From assembly GCA_002104905.1 (NCBI GenBank), contig MCFE01000192.1:1-64000 (forward strand): DNA of 64,000 bases, read 5' to 3'. The position numbers and the translations under genes were made by a program. The first letter of the stretch is position 1; the number at the start of each line of letters is the position of its first letter. Positions 22,760-33,175 of this stretch are shown here, piece by piece. The notes below the pieces were generated by a model. That model was not told the DNA's origin. It saw only the letters and a program-made list of their open reading frames with translations, and made no database searches. The DNA is from Basidiobolus meristosporus CBS 931.73. Lineage: Eukaryota > Basidiobolomycota > Basidiobolomycetes > Basidiobolales > Basidiobolaceae.

Positions 22760-23631
22760 TTAGGCTCTGGCAGCGATCTTTTGGACGTCAGTCAGGCATT
22801 GAGCGAGAATCTCATCTTGAGTCTTGGGGTCGGCAAGTTGAGCCTTGACGGATTCGATCACACTCTGAGCAAGATCCTTCTGCTCTCTTTCACGGACGGT
22901 GTTCTCATATCTAACCCAAGAGTCAAGGACGCTCTTGATCTCAGATGAGACGGCAGCCTTTTGCTTGAGTTCGAAAGCCTCGGCTTCAAGACGAGCCATC
23001 TCCTTGGACATGACAAACAAATTCTTGGTGACATCGACGATGTCTTGAAGTTGGTTCACTTCGTTGACTCTCTCGTTGACTGAAACCTTGTGGTCCTCAC
23101 GAGCTTGAACCAAAATATCACGAACGCGGTTGATGTGACCCTCGGCCCACTCGTTGTAGGGTTGCTTCATGATCTTAAGGAGGTAGGTCACGATACCGAT
23201 GAAGGAGCCCAAGACCAAAGTTTCCTCGTTGAAAACGTAGATTTCCTTGGAGATGGCCCAAGTGATGATACCAGCACCCACGGTGATGTAGCCAGTCTTG
23301 CTGATGAAGGAGTTTCCGGGAAGGGCATCAATAATGCTTTGAGCCTTTTGCTGGGGCTCGACTTGCTTCTCTATACATATACCGGGGAAAACTTAATGTC
23401 CTGTCCACACCACCCAACATATTCAACTAGGCCCTAACCTTCTTTGGCGGTGGAGTAGTTTCTGACCAAAGCGGAGGTGGCAGAGCGTCTACCGAGAACG
23501 GAAGAGGTCAAAGCAAGATTTCTGAGGGCTAGAGGGGTTATTAATACGACGCTCGTCCGAAACCTTGGGGATTCCCCGTTCGTCAACGGATACTTACCAG
23601 GAGCGGTTCTGGTGGTGAATCTTAAAGCCAT
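22760..23631 (-). CDS. ATP4: Mitochondrial F1Fo ATP synthase subunit b (subunit 4)
   Basis: Three exons on the minus strand, 23631-23598, 23528-23439 and 23370-22760, with 69- and 68-nt introns, give 244 residues. It forms the peripheral stalk that holds F1 against rotation in the inner mitochondrial membrane. The first about 40 residues are Arg/Ser/Thr-rich and acid-free (RFTTRTAP, LGRRSATSALVRNYST), a clear presequence. A hydrophobic hairpin follows (GYITVGAGIITWAISKEIYV), then a long charged coiled coil rich in Glu, Lys and Gln to the C-terminus, as in Atp4. Length agrees with the family (yeast 244). A CACGTG palindrome lies about 240 bp upstream. Confidence 0.94.
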
Positions 23632-24158
23632 ATTTCTATAACAGGTAATTTGGGTTAAAGAGTGTAAAGGAGGTGGGTGTGCTGTGGAGTCAACTGAGGA
23701 GCAAGAGTCTTCAGGTGTTAAATCTACTGGGATATATTTACACAACAAATTCTACACTACCTTAGAAAACTTTCGTTGGGCACAAACGGGGAATTGAGCG
23801 AACCGCTACAAAACGTTCATCTCCTCCCAATGTTGGGGAATGAAAATTGGGGGCTCATTCGTGGGCATCAGGTCACGTGACGCTCCACAGATTCGAACAA
23901 TTGGGGTGAAATCGTGGTCACTGAATTGAACTCCAGTCTAGTTGCCTGTTAGTTGGCATCTTTCCCCCAGAAACCTAGTGAGATCCTCCCTCCCCCAATG
24001 TGGTAGAAATGCCAGATTGATTAATGTGGTAAGGAGGCTGGTGATTTCCAGGCCGAGCAAACGAAACCACAATTCTAATCAGACTGTTGCCAAATAATAT
24101 GATTGGAGTTGGACTGGGATGGGATGGATTGCTTTTATTTATACATCAACAACACAGA
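23632..24158. other. Intergenic, ATP4 promoter side and C2 gene 3' end
   Basis: No gene is supported. It contains the GTCACGTGAC palindrome at 23872-23881 and the 3' end of the C2-domain gene. Confidence 0.6.
23872..23881. promoter_or_regulatory. GTCACGTGAC palindrome (E-box, Cbf1-type)
   Basis: A perfect 10-bp palindrome around CACGTG, about 240 bp before the ATP4 start. In fungi this core binds bHLH factors such as Cbf1. A CACGTG also lies upstream of RPS3 (46675-46680). Confidence 0.5.
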
Positions 24159-24536
24159 TTATTGCACAAATTTAAGAGCAATGTGAAGCTCGCCGGCATC
24201 CTTGCCTTTCTTGTCCTGAATGGGATACCACTTGTCGACCTCCGAGCCGCTGGAGAATACTTCATTGAGTGGGATGCTAATGCTCCCAATGAGCTCGTCC
24301 TTGCCGGTGCGTTCTTTATCAAGGCATTCTACTTGTAATTCGTTGTTGCCTTCATAGACATCAAAGGTGAATCTCTGTTGCCAAGCGGGGTTCAAAGTAT
24401 CTTTCTTCGAGTCCGTCTGCTGCTTATTGGCGCTGTCAAGGTGGAGCACCAAGTATGGGTCGCTCTTTCCCATAAATTCAACATTCTTGAGGTTTTTGCC
24501 TTCAATGGCGAAGATGTGAAGAGTTCCGCGAGGCAT
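24159..24536 (-). CDS. Small single C2-domain protein
   Basis: One exon, 125 residues from the ATG at 24536; an in-frame extension further upstream is unlikely. The whole protein is one C2 domain: GTLHIFAIEGKNL, GKSDPYLVLHL in loop 1, LNPAWQQRFTFDV, then LDKERTGKDELIGSISIPL in loop 3. Some of the five usual calcium-binding acids are missing (no Asp before GKSDPY in loop 1; Lys and Thr positions in loop 3), so calcium binding may be partial. Such proteins bind phospholipid membranes; a specific role cannot be read here. A TATAAATA on the coding strand (24596-24603) lies about 60 bp upstream of the start. Confidence 0.85.
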   Translation of the reverse strand: MPRGTLHIFAIEGKNLKNVEFMGKSDPYLVLHLDSANKQQTDSKKDTLNPAWQQRFTFDVYEGNNELQVECLDKERTGKDELIGSISIPLNEVFSSGSEVDKWYPIQDKKGKDAGELHIALKFVQ

Positions 24537-24976
24537 GGTTTTATTGTCAAATGGAATGAAAGGTGGCTTGGCCCTCAATCCTCGCTTGCTGTATGTATTT
24601 ATACTTCCAGCGAGGTCCGCTTGGCATCTCGCTGGCCAATCACATCACCCACTTTCAATTAAATCGTCATGCTGCCTACGACGTTGCCAAATTTTGGTTG
24701 GTATCTCCCTGGCAATTCAAACTGCACTTGCATTCATGCCTTCACGTCATCTAATCCAAGCTTAATTCCAAACTAGGTGGTGGCTAATGACGTCTCTACA
24801 CTGTCAACGTCGGGTTACGTCACGACAGCGATTTGATATGATTGATCCGAGTAGTTGTCAATATTGTTGTATTAGTAGTTGTCAATATTGTTGTATTAGT
24901 AGTTGTCAGTATTGTTGTATTAGTAGTTGTCAATATTGTTTCCAAATAAAATTATTAAATAAACACAAATTCGATA
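24537..24976. other. Intergenic with tandem repeat, C2 promoter and chitosanase 3' end
   Basis: Holds the C2 gene promoter (TATA at 24596-24603, minus) and a 24-bp tandem repeat close to the chitosanase stop codon. No gene is seen. Confidence 0.6.
24852..24940. repeat. 24-bp tandem repeat, 3.7 copies
   Basis: The unit TAGTTGTCAATATTGTTGTATTAG repeats with period 24 at 24852, 24876, 24900 and 24924 (partial, 17 bp). Only one base differs (A to G in the third unit). It lies just past the chitosanase stop, so it is probably transcribed in that gene's 3' UTR. Confidence 0.95.
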
Positions 24977-26104
24977 CTATGGGAGACTTGGAGAAATGAA
25001 CAGGACTAGTAGAGAGAGTACAAGCGAGGGCAGGGCCCTGACGCTGCTTGACAGGGTGTCATACGGGGGCACAGTATCGTCGCCAGAATTGGTCTTGATC
25101 TCATTGGCCGGGGTGCGGTTACGGAATGGTTCAAGTCCCGCTTCCGGAAGGGATGGGCCACTAGGCGGGTTTGCGCAGGGGACAAAAAGCTCTTCTTTGC
25201 CAGTAATCACCGATTCATAGGCATTCAGCTTCACATTGTTCTTGAATTCAAGATCGCCCAACCCCACTAGATCCATCAGATCGCTGACCCTGTCGGCAGA
25301 ATCGGGCCAAACATCATCAGGATAGCAGCATAGTAGTTTACGTCGCACCACTAGGAATCTCTCCAAATACTCTTGCTCGTTCGATGTGGCTTTTGGCCCA
25401 GTGAGATTGATGATGGTCCTCAGGCTCAGCCCATCGTCTTCCTCCCATCCATGCTGCACTGCAGTATCATAAAAGATAGCCTTTCCTAGGCTTGAGGTGA
25501 TCCCAACCTCTGCTGCCAACTCGACCGCAGGCAAGTAGTAGATTAGATCAGCGACATCATCCTGAACACTGCGAAACTCGGGCAAGCATGATTCTCGTTT
25601 CCAGAGCTCCGCAAAGGCCATCAGTTTGCTGACATCTCCATCGGGAATACTGCAGTCAGGATGAGTGGCTAGTCTACGAAGCTCTGGACGGTACCTGGAA
25701 AAGCCAGTCTCGGCCCCCACTCTTCGCTCGTATTCCTCTATCACGGTATACAGGTCCCCAGTGCCGGTGGTGAAGCCAACAGTGCCACAGGTAAAACCTC
25801 GCTGATCGCCAATATTCTCGCAGAATCCGTAGTTGATGGTTTTGCTAGCATGCTCGAACACGTTGGTTATCAACCGAATGATTTTCTTGGCTTTAGGATC
25901 AATCATTTCCTTCTTCAGGATCTCCTGGTAATTTCTGGGTAATTTGGGCGCGCACAAGGACTGCGCTCTGACCGGAAAGTCAAACATTTGACAGTTGGTG
26001 GGACTTTTGGCGAATTCGTTTTTGCAGTAATCAAACTTGCCCCCTTGCACCCTGATACTCAGGAAAATCCAGATCATCGACAGGGCTGCTCTTGACGGTA
26101 CCAT
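24977..26104 (-). CDS. Secreted GH46 chitosanase with C-terminal hydrophobic tail
   Basis: One exon, 375 residues from the ATG at 26104. A signal peptide covers about 1-22. The catalytic domain carries GH46 marks: VFEHASK with Glu84 as the likely proton donor, ENIGDQRGFTCG with Asp100 as the likely second acid, then VGFTTGTGDLYTVIEEY, LGKAIFYDTAVQHGW and EQEYLERFLVVRRKLL. GH46 enzymes hydrolyse chitosan internally. Established members are mostly bacterial; fungal chitosanases are usually GH75. After the domain comes a Pro/Asn-rich spacer and a hydrophobic C-terminus (LPSLVLSLLVLFISPSLP) resembling a GPI signal, so the enzyme may stay on the cell surface and act on the fungus's own chitosan. 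Extra cysteines suggest disulfides. Family call strong; anchoring and substrate in vivo inferred. Confidence 0.88.
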   Translation of the reverse strand: MVPSRAALSMIWIFLSIRVQGGKFDYCKNEFAKSPTNCQMFDFPVRAQSLCAPKLPRNYQEILKKEMIDPKAKKIIRLITNVFEHASKTINYGFCENIGDQRGFTCGTVGFTTGTGDLYTVIEEYERRVGAETGFSRYRPELRRLATHPDCSIPDGDVSKLMAFAELWKRESCLPEFRSVQDDVADLIYYLPAVELAAEVGITSSLGKAIFYDTAVQHGWEEDDGLSLRTIINLTGPKATSNEQEYLERFLVVRRKLLCCYPDDVWPDSADRVSDLMDLVGLGDLEFKNNVKLNAYESVITGKEELFVPCANPPSGPSLPEAGLEPFRNRTPANEIKTNSGDDTVPPYDTLSSSVRALPSLVLSLLVLFISPSLP

Positions 26105-26690
26105 CGTGAAGTATATCAATCTTTCTAGGCTGCTGTTTGTTGGCTCGTGTGTGTATAGATGCTTCGCTTTCTATATTCGCTTCGACAGGGCTTTGATTAT
26201 ATTTATACTACGCAGTAATGTTGGTTGACCTAGTGAATTTTCCTCTGCAGTCAGGATCATTGTTCGCTCAATATTCGGACAGTGGGAGACGTGTTAGCTG
26301 ACCCAGTGCATATATCCATTATGATTTCTGGTGCCCACTCCAGCCAGTCCAGGAAGCCGGAGAAATCCCATCTACTGCATAGCAGGGTTAGGGTATCTGG
26401 TCAGAAATGATTGGTGTTGTTTCAGCGGGAGGATAATAATTTAGCCACGATAATCCGCACCATGCCAACAATTATCACATCGGATTGAAGCCATACATCG
26501 AGCAGATTAACCATACATCGAGCAGATTAATGCTAGTAAAAAAGATTATCTTGAAGATTATCAACCTCCCCAACACCCCTTTCTGAGATTTGAAACAAAC
26601 CCTTCATGTCCCTTGATGCCGATATAAAGCAACAAATGGGCTGGATTGGGGCTTGTACCAGTGCGATCCTTCTCCCCCATTACAAGAACA
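26105..26690. other. Divergent promoter region, chitosanase / allantoicase
   Basis: Shared upstream region of two diverging genes. It contains a perfect 20-bp tandem duplication (26491-26530) and no supportable gene. Confidence 0.65.
26491..26530. repeat. 20-bp perfect tandem duplication
   Basis: CCATACATCGAGCAGATTAA occurs twice in direct succession, about 160 bp upstream of the allantoicase start. Confidence 0.95.
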
Positions 26691-27728
26691 ATGGCCTCGT
26701 TTACTCGACTCCCTCTCGGTGACATTAAAACCACTCCTCTCGGCAATTATGTCGACCTCGCCAATTGCAAGCTAGGATCGAAGGTGGTGGCCGTATCCGA
26801 TGAGTTTTTTGCTGCTGCTTCCAACATGTTGAACCCTAAGCCCTCAGTACGTGAGATTGGTAAATTTGTGGAGACTGGCGCTTGGTTCGACGGGTGGGAA
26901 ACTCGCCGTCACAACCCCGACCATGACTGGGCCATCATTCAACTTGGTTTCCCTGGAACTATTGTTGGTTTTGACATCGATACTGCTCACTTCAATGGGA
27001 ACCATGCCCCCGTTGCTTCAGTCGAAGCTTGTTTCGTGAGTGAAGAAGAACTTAAAAGCGGTCAAGAACCAAACTACCAATGGGAGGAGCTACTTCCTCA
27101 GACCGATTTGAATCCGAACTCCAAACACTATTTCCTCCTGAATGTTCCTACTGAGACCGTATACAACTTTGTTCGTATCAATCAATATCCAGACGGTGGC
27201 ATCGCCCGTTTCCGTGTGTATGGCACTATTGTCCCCAACTTCCCGGAGAACAAAGAGGAGCTGATCGACTTGGCTTACGTGGGTAGTGGAGCTCGTGTTG
27301 TAACCTCCTCCAACGATCATTTCTCACCTGCCTCTAACATCATATTACCTACTCGTGGAGAGAACATGGGTGATGGTTGGGAGACAAAGCGCTCCCGTAC
27401 CCCTGGTCACGTTGACTATGTCATCGTGAAACTCGGAGCTCCAGGCCGCCTTGATAAGGCTATCTTCGATACCCTTCATTTCCGAGGCAATTTCCCTCAT
27501 CAAGCCTCATTGGAAGCATGTTACTCGGAGCAGGAAAACCCGCTGAATGACCCTGCAGTGGATACCGAAGCCTACTGGGTTACAATCTCCCCTAAACAAA
27601 AAACCGCTGCTGATACCGAACACGAATGGGATTTGACTCCCAAAGATAAGGTGTTTACTCACGTTCGTGCCACCATCTACCCCGATGGCGGCTTCAAGCG
27701 CCTCAGGGTTTATGGCTATCGGGCATAG
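26691..27728 (+). CDS. DAL2: Allantoicase
   Basis: One exon, 345 residues from the ATG at 26691 (MASFTRLP), close to yeast Dal2 (343). It splits allantoate into urea and ureidoglycolate in purine breakdown in the cytosol. Two homologous halves are visible. Each has a DGWETRR/DGWETKR segment followed by HDWAIIQLG or HVDYVIVKLG, then a DTAHFNGN or DTLHFRGN segment and an NQYPDGGIARFRVYG or TIYPDGGFKRLRVYG ending. This internal duplication is the signature of the family. No signal peptide. It diverges from the chitosanase gene. Confidence 0.95.
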   Translation: MASFTRLPLGDIKTTPLGNYVDLANCKLGSKVVAVSDEFFAAASNMLNPKPSVREIGKFVETGAWFDGWETRRHNPDHDWAIIQLGFPGTIVGFDIDTAHFNGNHAPVASVEACFVSEEELKSGQEPNYQWEELLPQTDLNPNSKHYFLLNVPTETVYNFVRINQYPDGGIARFRVYGTIVPNFPENKEELIDLAYVGSGARVVTSSNDHFSPASNIILPTRGENMGDGWETKRSRTPGHVDYVIVKLGAPGRLDKAIFDTLHFRGNFPHQASLEACYSEQENPLNDPAVDTEAYWVTISPKQKTAADTEHEWDLTPKDKVFTHVRATIYPDGGFKRLRVYGYRA

Positions 27729-28153
27729 AGCAACCTGCATTCATCTCATAATTATACTGTCTACGCATAACAATTGTATTTTTCCATACCTAATAAACCC
27801 TTACTCCTGATGGTGGTCATGTACTCTGGGTCGATTCGATCATGTTTCAACGATGTGGTAGTGTGACCATTGCACCTTCTATCAGTTTAGTGTCTGATTT
27901 GAGGGCATCGAGATACACCAGTAATATTCACCTAGACCAAGTAGTGATTAGTAGAACGAAACATATCATGTGTCAAGCAAAACACGAGAAATAGTCCCAA
28001 GGAACCAATCGCTTTCCATCAAGAAGCAACGACCGCAAGCGAAATTAGTCCATATAAAGTAAAAAAAAACTTCTTTGGATGAGAAATTCGGGAATATACT
28101 CAGTACTGGTAAGAGACCACTGACCTGGTTTCGTTTTCACACTCGCTACTTTA
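27729..28153. other. Intergenic, allantoicase to Era GTPase
   Basis: Holds the allantoicase 3' end and the Era promoter. No gene is seen. Confidence 0.6.
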
Positions 28154-29963
28154 ATGTTGAGCTCCTCATGGTTACGTTTTTCGAGAGCTCGACTCTGTAC
28201 CTCGACCAGACAATATGGAATCATGGCCCGTGCCAAGCATAGAGCTGGTATATCACTAGAAAGCAATCTACGAAAGAATATGGAAAATGAGGCGGAGTTG
28301 GGACTAAAGAAGCTGGAGGAGACTCGGGTCGGAGAAAGGATTTCGGCTCCACCGACGAACATTTCCTCCATAGACAGGCCAGCCAGACCCGAGGGAATAA
28401 TACAAGAGGCGCTGGACTCCACTGAAATCAAAATCCCTGCTCCCACTAAAACTTTGCCTGTCTCACAAACCAAGGTGCAAACAACCACGACCTCAAAGAA
28501 AGCCAAGAACGTTCAAAGTAAACCTTACAAACCACCTCCACTTGTTTCCAGCACTGGTCAAGTTATTATCACTCAGCCAGGTAAGTTGGCCAATCTCGCA
28601 CTTGTCAGAGGAACGGTTTGTTAAAACGGAGCTTTACAGACATGCGAGTCAAACTTCCCAAAGTTTACGAAAGTATCGAACAGCCAGCGAACCCGCGACT
28701 ACTTCGTGTAGCGGTTGTTGGTGCGGCTAATGCTGGCAAATCCACCATAGTCAACCACTTGGTCGGCGAGGAGGTTGGTGAATCGTGTTGCTATTTGTCT
28801 AGGATTCGAAAAAACTAAAGCTTAGAATAGGTGTCCATCGTTTCAGCCAGACCACAGACAACTCGCGAGCGTATACTTGGGGTACTCTCCGAAGAAGACA
28901 CGCAGATTGTAAGCATATGTACGATTGAAAGGACTGCTATTCCCTGGAAACTAATCACCCATGGATCAAGGTTTTTCTGGACACGCCTGGTGTGATTCCG
29001 AACAAGAACAGATTGAGGTAAGATGCTTTCCTGACCAGCGCGTACCAGGTCTCGGTTACTGATCAAAGGGTTCACTATAGGTTGGTCCGTGAAATAGTGA
29101 GCTCCCCCTGGCACACAATCAACGAAGCTGACCACTGTTAGTACCGAACAACACTGTAGCCACAAAAAATCCCCCACGGTATTAACCATGTTTTCACCAG
29201 TGTTGGTTCTGATCGACGGCCCAGAGGCCATCAAGAGATTTTCCGTAGCAGAAACCTATCTGTTTGAGCGGCTAAAGGAGCTGAGTGTACCGGCCACCCT
29301 GGTATTAAACAAGGTAAAGGTAGAGAAGCCCATGTGTAGCGTGCAGTGCTAACCCCACTTCTTTTATTAGATGGATCTTGTTGAGGATAAGGACATGATC
29401 TCACTGCTTACCGACCACTACCAGAAACAGTATGGTCACTTCTTACGAGTCATATACACATCTGCACTGTACAATGTTGGTGTACCCGACGTCAAGGTAG
29501 GACTCAGTCGAACGCGTAGGCCGACAAGTCACCACTAAACACACGTTCACAGGAATGGTTGATGTCGCTGGCGAAGCCCAACAATTGGTTGTACGCGAGG
29601 GATCAGAAGGGAGATATGTCTGACCTGAAGCGAGTCGAGGAACTGATCAGAGCCGAATTCTTCTCCCGTCTGCATTCCTATCTCCCGTATACCATCCGTC
29701 AAGAGAATGTTGGCTGGACTAATATACCCAGCGGTGCCCTCCGCATCGATCAGAATATCTTCGTGGACAAACCCAGCCAAGAGGTAAGCCTACTTTCCCA
29801 AAGACACCCCCGAGCCGCACGCTGATCTTCGTCTCCTTAGAAAATCATCGTTGGCGCCCAAGGGAAAATCATCAAAGAGGTGACCACAGCGGCTACCGCA
29901 CGCATCGCCAGAATCCTACGGAGACCCATCCATTTATACTTAAGAGTGAGAACAAAGAAATAG
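28154..29963 (+). CDS. Era-family GTPase with KH domain, probably mitochondrial
   Basis: Nine exons: 28154-28580, 28640-28773, 28831-28908, 28971-29017, 29081-29136, 29201-29313, 29371-29496, 29553-29783, 29841-29963, giving 444 residues in frame throughout. G motifs: GAANAGKST (170-178), PQTTRERI (switch region), DTPG (217-220), NKMD (284-287) and a YTSA-type G5 in exon 7. The C-terminal KH domain ends in VGAQGKIIKEV...RRPIHLYLRV, as in Era. The N-terminus (SSSWLRFSRARLCTSTRQYG) is a good mitochondrial presequence, pointing to the ERAL1-type role in small-subunit rRNA assembly in mitochondria. Exon 1 beyond residue 25 is a poorly conserved charged linker. Nine exons in 1.8 kb is the densest intron pattern here after GSH2 and the 551-residue helical protein. 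Confidence 0.93.
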
Positions 29964-30415
29964 CCGGATTTCTTTAAAAGTGCGACGTTTAATTTCAACC
30001 GATTCACCAGCCATTACTCAAGTGCTGACAAAATAAATGAGCGAAGACAGTGACACATTAATTCTTCCAGATCTTCGGTGAGTTTACTCTGCTGCATCCC
30101 CATCTCGGCCCCTGAACCGTATACCGTCTTTCGAATGGTTGCCTCGGAGTGCGTGTATGCGTGCGTATGTGTGCTGGCAATCATGGATGTTTCTGGGACA
30201 AGAGTAGGAAGAAGTCTATGGCTGGATGATTGATTTAAATAAAAATGGGTCGTGACCAAGAGATACGGGTTGAAAAGTGTATGTATAGTAAGACGTGAGG
30301 TTCAAGGTGATATGAAGCAATGACAGGATGTCAACAAGTAGTATGAATGCAGCAAGTGAAGGGGGATGAATGCGGCTTGTATAGTGTGTCAATAAATAGC
30401 GACTTCATATCAGGT
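29964..30415. other. Intergenic between convergent Era and cyclin genes
   Basis: Two 3' ends meet here. No gene is seen. Confidence 0.6.
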
Positions 30416-31122
30416 CTAGGGTTCTGTAGCTGGCTTCTCATTTGGCTCGGTTTTTAATCGCTTGGGCTTTGGCTCCACGGCCTCGGTGATCTGTTTGTAC
30501 GAGGGATGCTGGTCGACTAGGTTCACGTAGTACTGTTGGAGAGTCTCCGGTGAGCAGTATAATTTCCAATCGATAAAGAACAGGAACTCAAGCTCTAGAG
30601 CGTTGATTTCTTGAGTGGAAACTCCACCGACTTTCGCGTAGTGTGTATTTGTGCAGTACGCATCACACAATGCCTTCGAAGCAACCACCACAGCTGTAAT
30701 GAGAAATCTATGAACTGTTAAGGATGAGATAATGAAGTTTCGATGTAACTCACTCACTCGATCTATATATACGAGTAACATGATGAGACAAGGCTTCTCT
30801 AAAGAGGTGTACTTCACTATACGTCTCAGGTAGTCATAAATAGAGATCCCAGGTGGCGTGCGCGAGTGAAATCTTGTCAGATTGTTGGGCGTCAAGGGGA
30901 TTTGATCGTTATGCGCTATCAACCGATTGAACATATCCGCTGTAACAAACAGATATTTAGTACACCTTCGGCGATAAACCAGATCTTGACCAACAAAACC
31001 AGGGCTTTACCAATCAAGTGTGTCAGGTGGGCGGTGTCAGCGAGGTAAAAATACTCCGGAACCTCGATGGTAACCTCAGTTTTGGCGACAACGATACCGT
31101 TGGACGAAGCGGAGTCGGACAT
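30416..31122 (-). CDS. Pho80/Pcl-type cyclin
   Basis: Two exons on the minus strand, 31122-31011 and 30939-30416, with a 71-nt intron, give 211 residues. The cyclin box shows the Pho80 group pattern: IAHNDQIPL, FHSRTPPGISIYDYLRRI, LVYIDRVS, LTVHRFLITAVVVASK, NTHYAKVGGVSTQEINALE and FLFFIDWKL. Such cyclins partner Pho85-type CDKs in phosphate, glycogen or cell-cycle signalling; the exact partner is not shown. The N-terminus is short and the C-terminus ends in a Lys/Pro-rich tail that may carry a nuclear signal (PKPKRLK). The apparent second intron in the middle (a GTGAGT...CAG stretch) was not used, because the unspliced frame fits the family. Confidence 0.9.
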
Positions 31123-31937
31123 ATTGGAATTAAACTTGGCCAGAAAGAGTACAGCCTTGCTTGGAAAAGAACAAGAGTATATGCTAAAAGACACGTACAA
31201 GAAGGAAAGAAAAAAGTATTTGCCGAAAGTGAAATGGGTGTGTAGTAATCTATCCGCCGATCGAAGTCTTGTTTCGTGAAATAAGGTAGAAGCATGAAAC
31301 CAATTACTAACAAGACATAATCTCTATTCTTGTGATTGGGCTGTCTATAGCTTTTTCAAAAGAATTTATATATACACATATATATATGTATATATAACTA
31401 ACTAGTTGAATAAGTGAAAAAAATTCGGCGACAAAAGGGAAAGAAGGCCACCTCTATATGACTTTAAACGAGATGAAAGTAAAGGTTATCCGCTGAGCGA
31501 TAATTGGATCCAGCCACTTCTCACGCCTACTGATTGGCAGAAATTTCCGTGGTGAATCCTAGCGCAGAAGGGGACTTGCACCTGGAAAGTTAACCAACTT
31601 TGATTAAGAGATATTCTGGAATCATCTAATCCGCAACCTCCTTGTTCTGGATTCGACGTCATAACAATGGAAATTCCAGCTACGGTTACGTTTCGAGTTA
31701 AATTTTCAAGTATTCAAAGATCCTGCCATTCTTTCATTGCTGTCTGTTTCGCTTTTGTACTTTGTCCTATACTTAGTGAGTGAGCACTTCTCTTTACAAT
31801 ATGGTTGACTTGTCTCGTGTTAATATTCCTTTCTCTCCTTATTTGTTTAGTAAATCGAGCATTGTATAAGCTTTACGGCATATCATTATTTTCAAGGTTT
31901 ACTGGTTGCATCTTTCGAAAGTTAATTACTTGCTAAA
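31123..31937. other. Divergent promoter region, cyclin / MMS2
   Basis: About 0.8 kb with an AT dinucleotide tract (31367-31397). No gene is supported; a non-coding 5' exon of MMS2 is possible. Confidence 0.55.
31367..31397. repeat. AT-rich microsatellite
   Basis: Runs of TATA with CA and GT interruptions, about 30 bp. Confidence 0.8.
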
Positions 31938-32604
31938 ATGGCCAAAGGTAAGTGTCTTGCAACGCACAGGGTCCTTTGCCTTCTATACTCATCCCATCTA
32001 TCGTCAATAGTCCCAAGAAATTTCCGTCTTCTAGAAGAATTAGAAAAGGGTGAAAAAGGCATCGGAGATGGCACCTGTAGTTACGGTTTAGCCGATGGAG
32101 ATGACATAATGATGAGCAATTGGAACGGTACTATTCTTGGTCCACCCCACGTAAGAATATACTCGACTATTCTAACTGCCGTTTCTTTACTAATAATCTT
32201 ACCTTCAGTCTGTTCACGAGAACCGTATCTACTCCTTGAAAATCCACTGTGATGCCAACTATCCCGATTCACCACCTGCTGTTTCTTTCCTATCCCAAAT
32301 TAATCTTCCCTGTGTAAACCAGCAGAATGGTTTGGTAAGGACCTGTCCTACACACTAATGCTACAAACGCTTAGTTTTCTAACTTAACCTTTTATCTGAT
32401 AATAGGTTGAGCCCAGTAAGCTGAACTGCTTACAACACTGGAAGCGCAACTACACCTTGGAGACCGTGTTGACTGAGATCCGACGGTATGTGTAGTTCAA
32501 CTGCAGTGTCATAATCAGACTATCCTAATTGGTTTATTCGTAGTGAAATGGCTAGCTCGCACAACCGTAAACTTCCTCAACCTCAAGAAGGAACTTTCTA
32601 CTAA
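31938..32604 (+). CDS. MMS2: Ubiquitin E2 variant (Mms2/Uev1)
   Basis: Five exons: 31938-31947, 32011-32150, 32209-32334, 32406-32485 and 32544-32604, giving 138 residues. Exon 1 codes for only ATG GCC AAA G. The protein reads [20 protein letters not shown], then [36 protein letters not shown], and ends [11 protein letters not shown]. This matches Mms2 closely in order and length (yeast 137). UEV proteins are E2-like but lack the active-site cysteine; with Ubc13 they build K63-linked ubiquitin chains in error-free DNA damage tolerance. All exon joins keep frame. Confidence 0.95.
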
Positions 32605-33175
32605 TGCCCCAAGCTCAAAGGGTACTCATAGCCTCTATTTTAATCCCAAGCTACTGGTCATTATTGAAATCCTTTTTGTCTTTCCTCTTATGATGCTTGT
32701 TAAATAAATCCTTGTAACAAGAACAATTCACCCATCATCGCATTCTCATCAGGAATTCCAGGAATGGGAATTATATCCCATTACGCCTTACAAAGCCAAT
32801 GGTGTGCCTCGTAAAGCATACGAATCTAGGTTTTTGAATGTTGCACATCAGAGTTCGAATATTCTGGTGTATCCAGTTGACATTGTTGCTGCACGGATCA
32901 ATTCGCTTGGTTGGAGTTCCCTTATCTCGAAGCCAACCTAAGCCAGCATATACTTATCATCTCGATTACTAAGCAGATAGAAAAATCATTTTGATTTCTA
33001 AACAATTATTCGATTTTCAATGAATGCTATTAGAATCTGGAAAACATAGACTTTTCTTATCAGTATTTAGTGCTTGCGTGCAATAAGCCAAACTGGCCCA
33101 TTCTTTTCATATTACCAACTTCAGTGCGGATACCAAACCCTCGAACATTAAGCACAAGATATACATAACAGCAAA
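32605..33175. other. Intergenic, MMS2 to GSH2
   Basis: MMS2 3' end and GSH2 promoter. A small hairpin ATGGGA-ATTATA-TCCCAT lies at about 32764-32781. No gene is seen. Confidence 0.6.

Noticed and set aside
24852-24940. CRISPR-like array of 24-bp repeats
   Set aside because: The repeats are head to tail with no unique spacers, in a eukaryotic 3' region.
30716-30765. Intron-like GTGAGT...CAG stretch in the cyclin gene
   Set aside because: The unspliced frame encodes residues (DRVSELHRNFIISSLTVHRF) matching the spacing of the Pho80 family, and removing it would cut the cyclin box.
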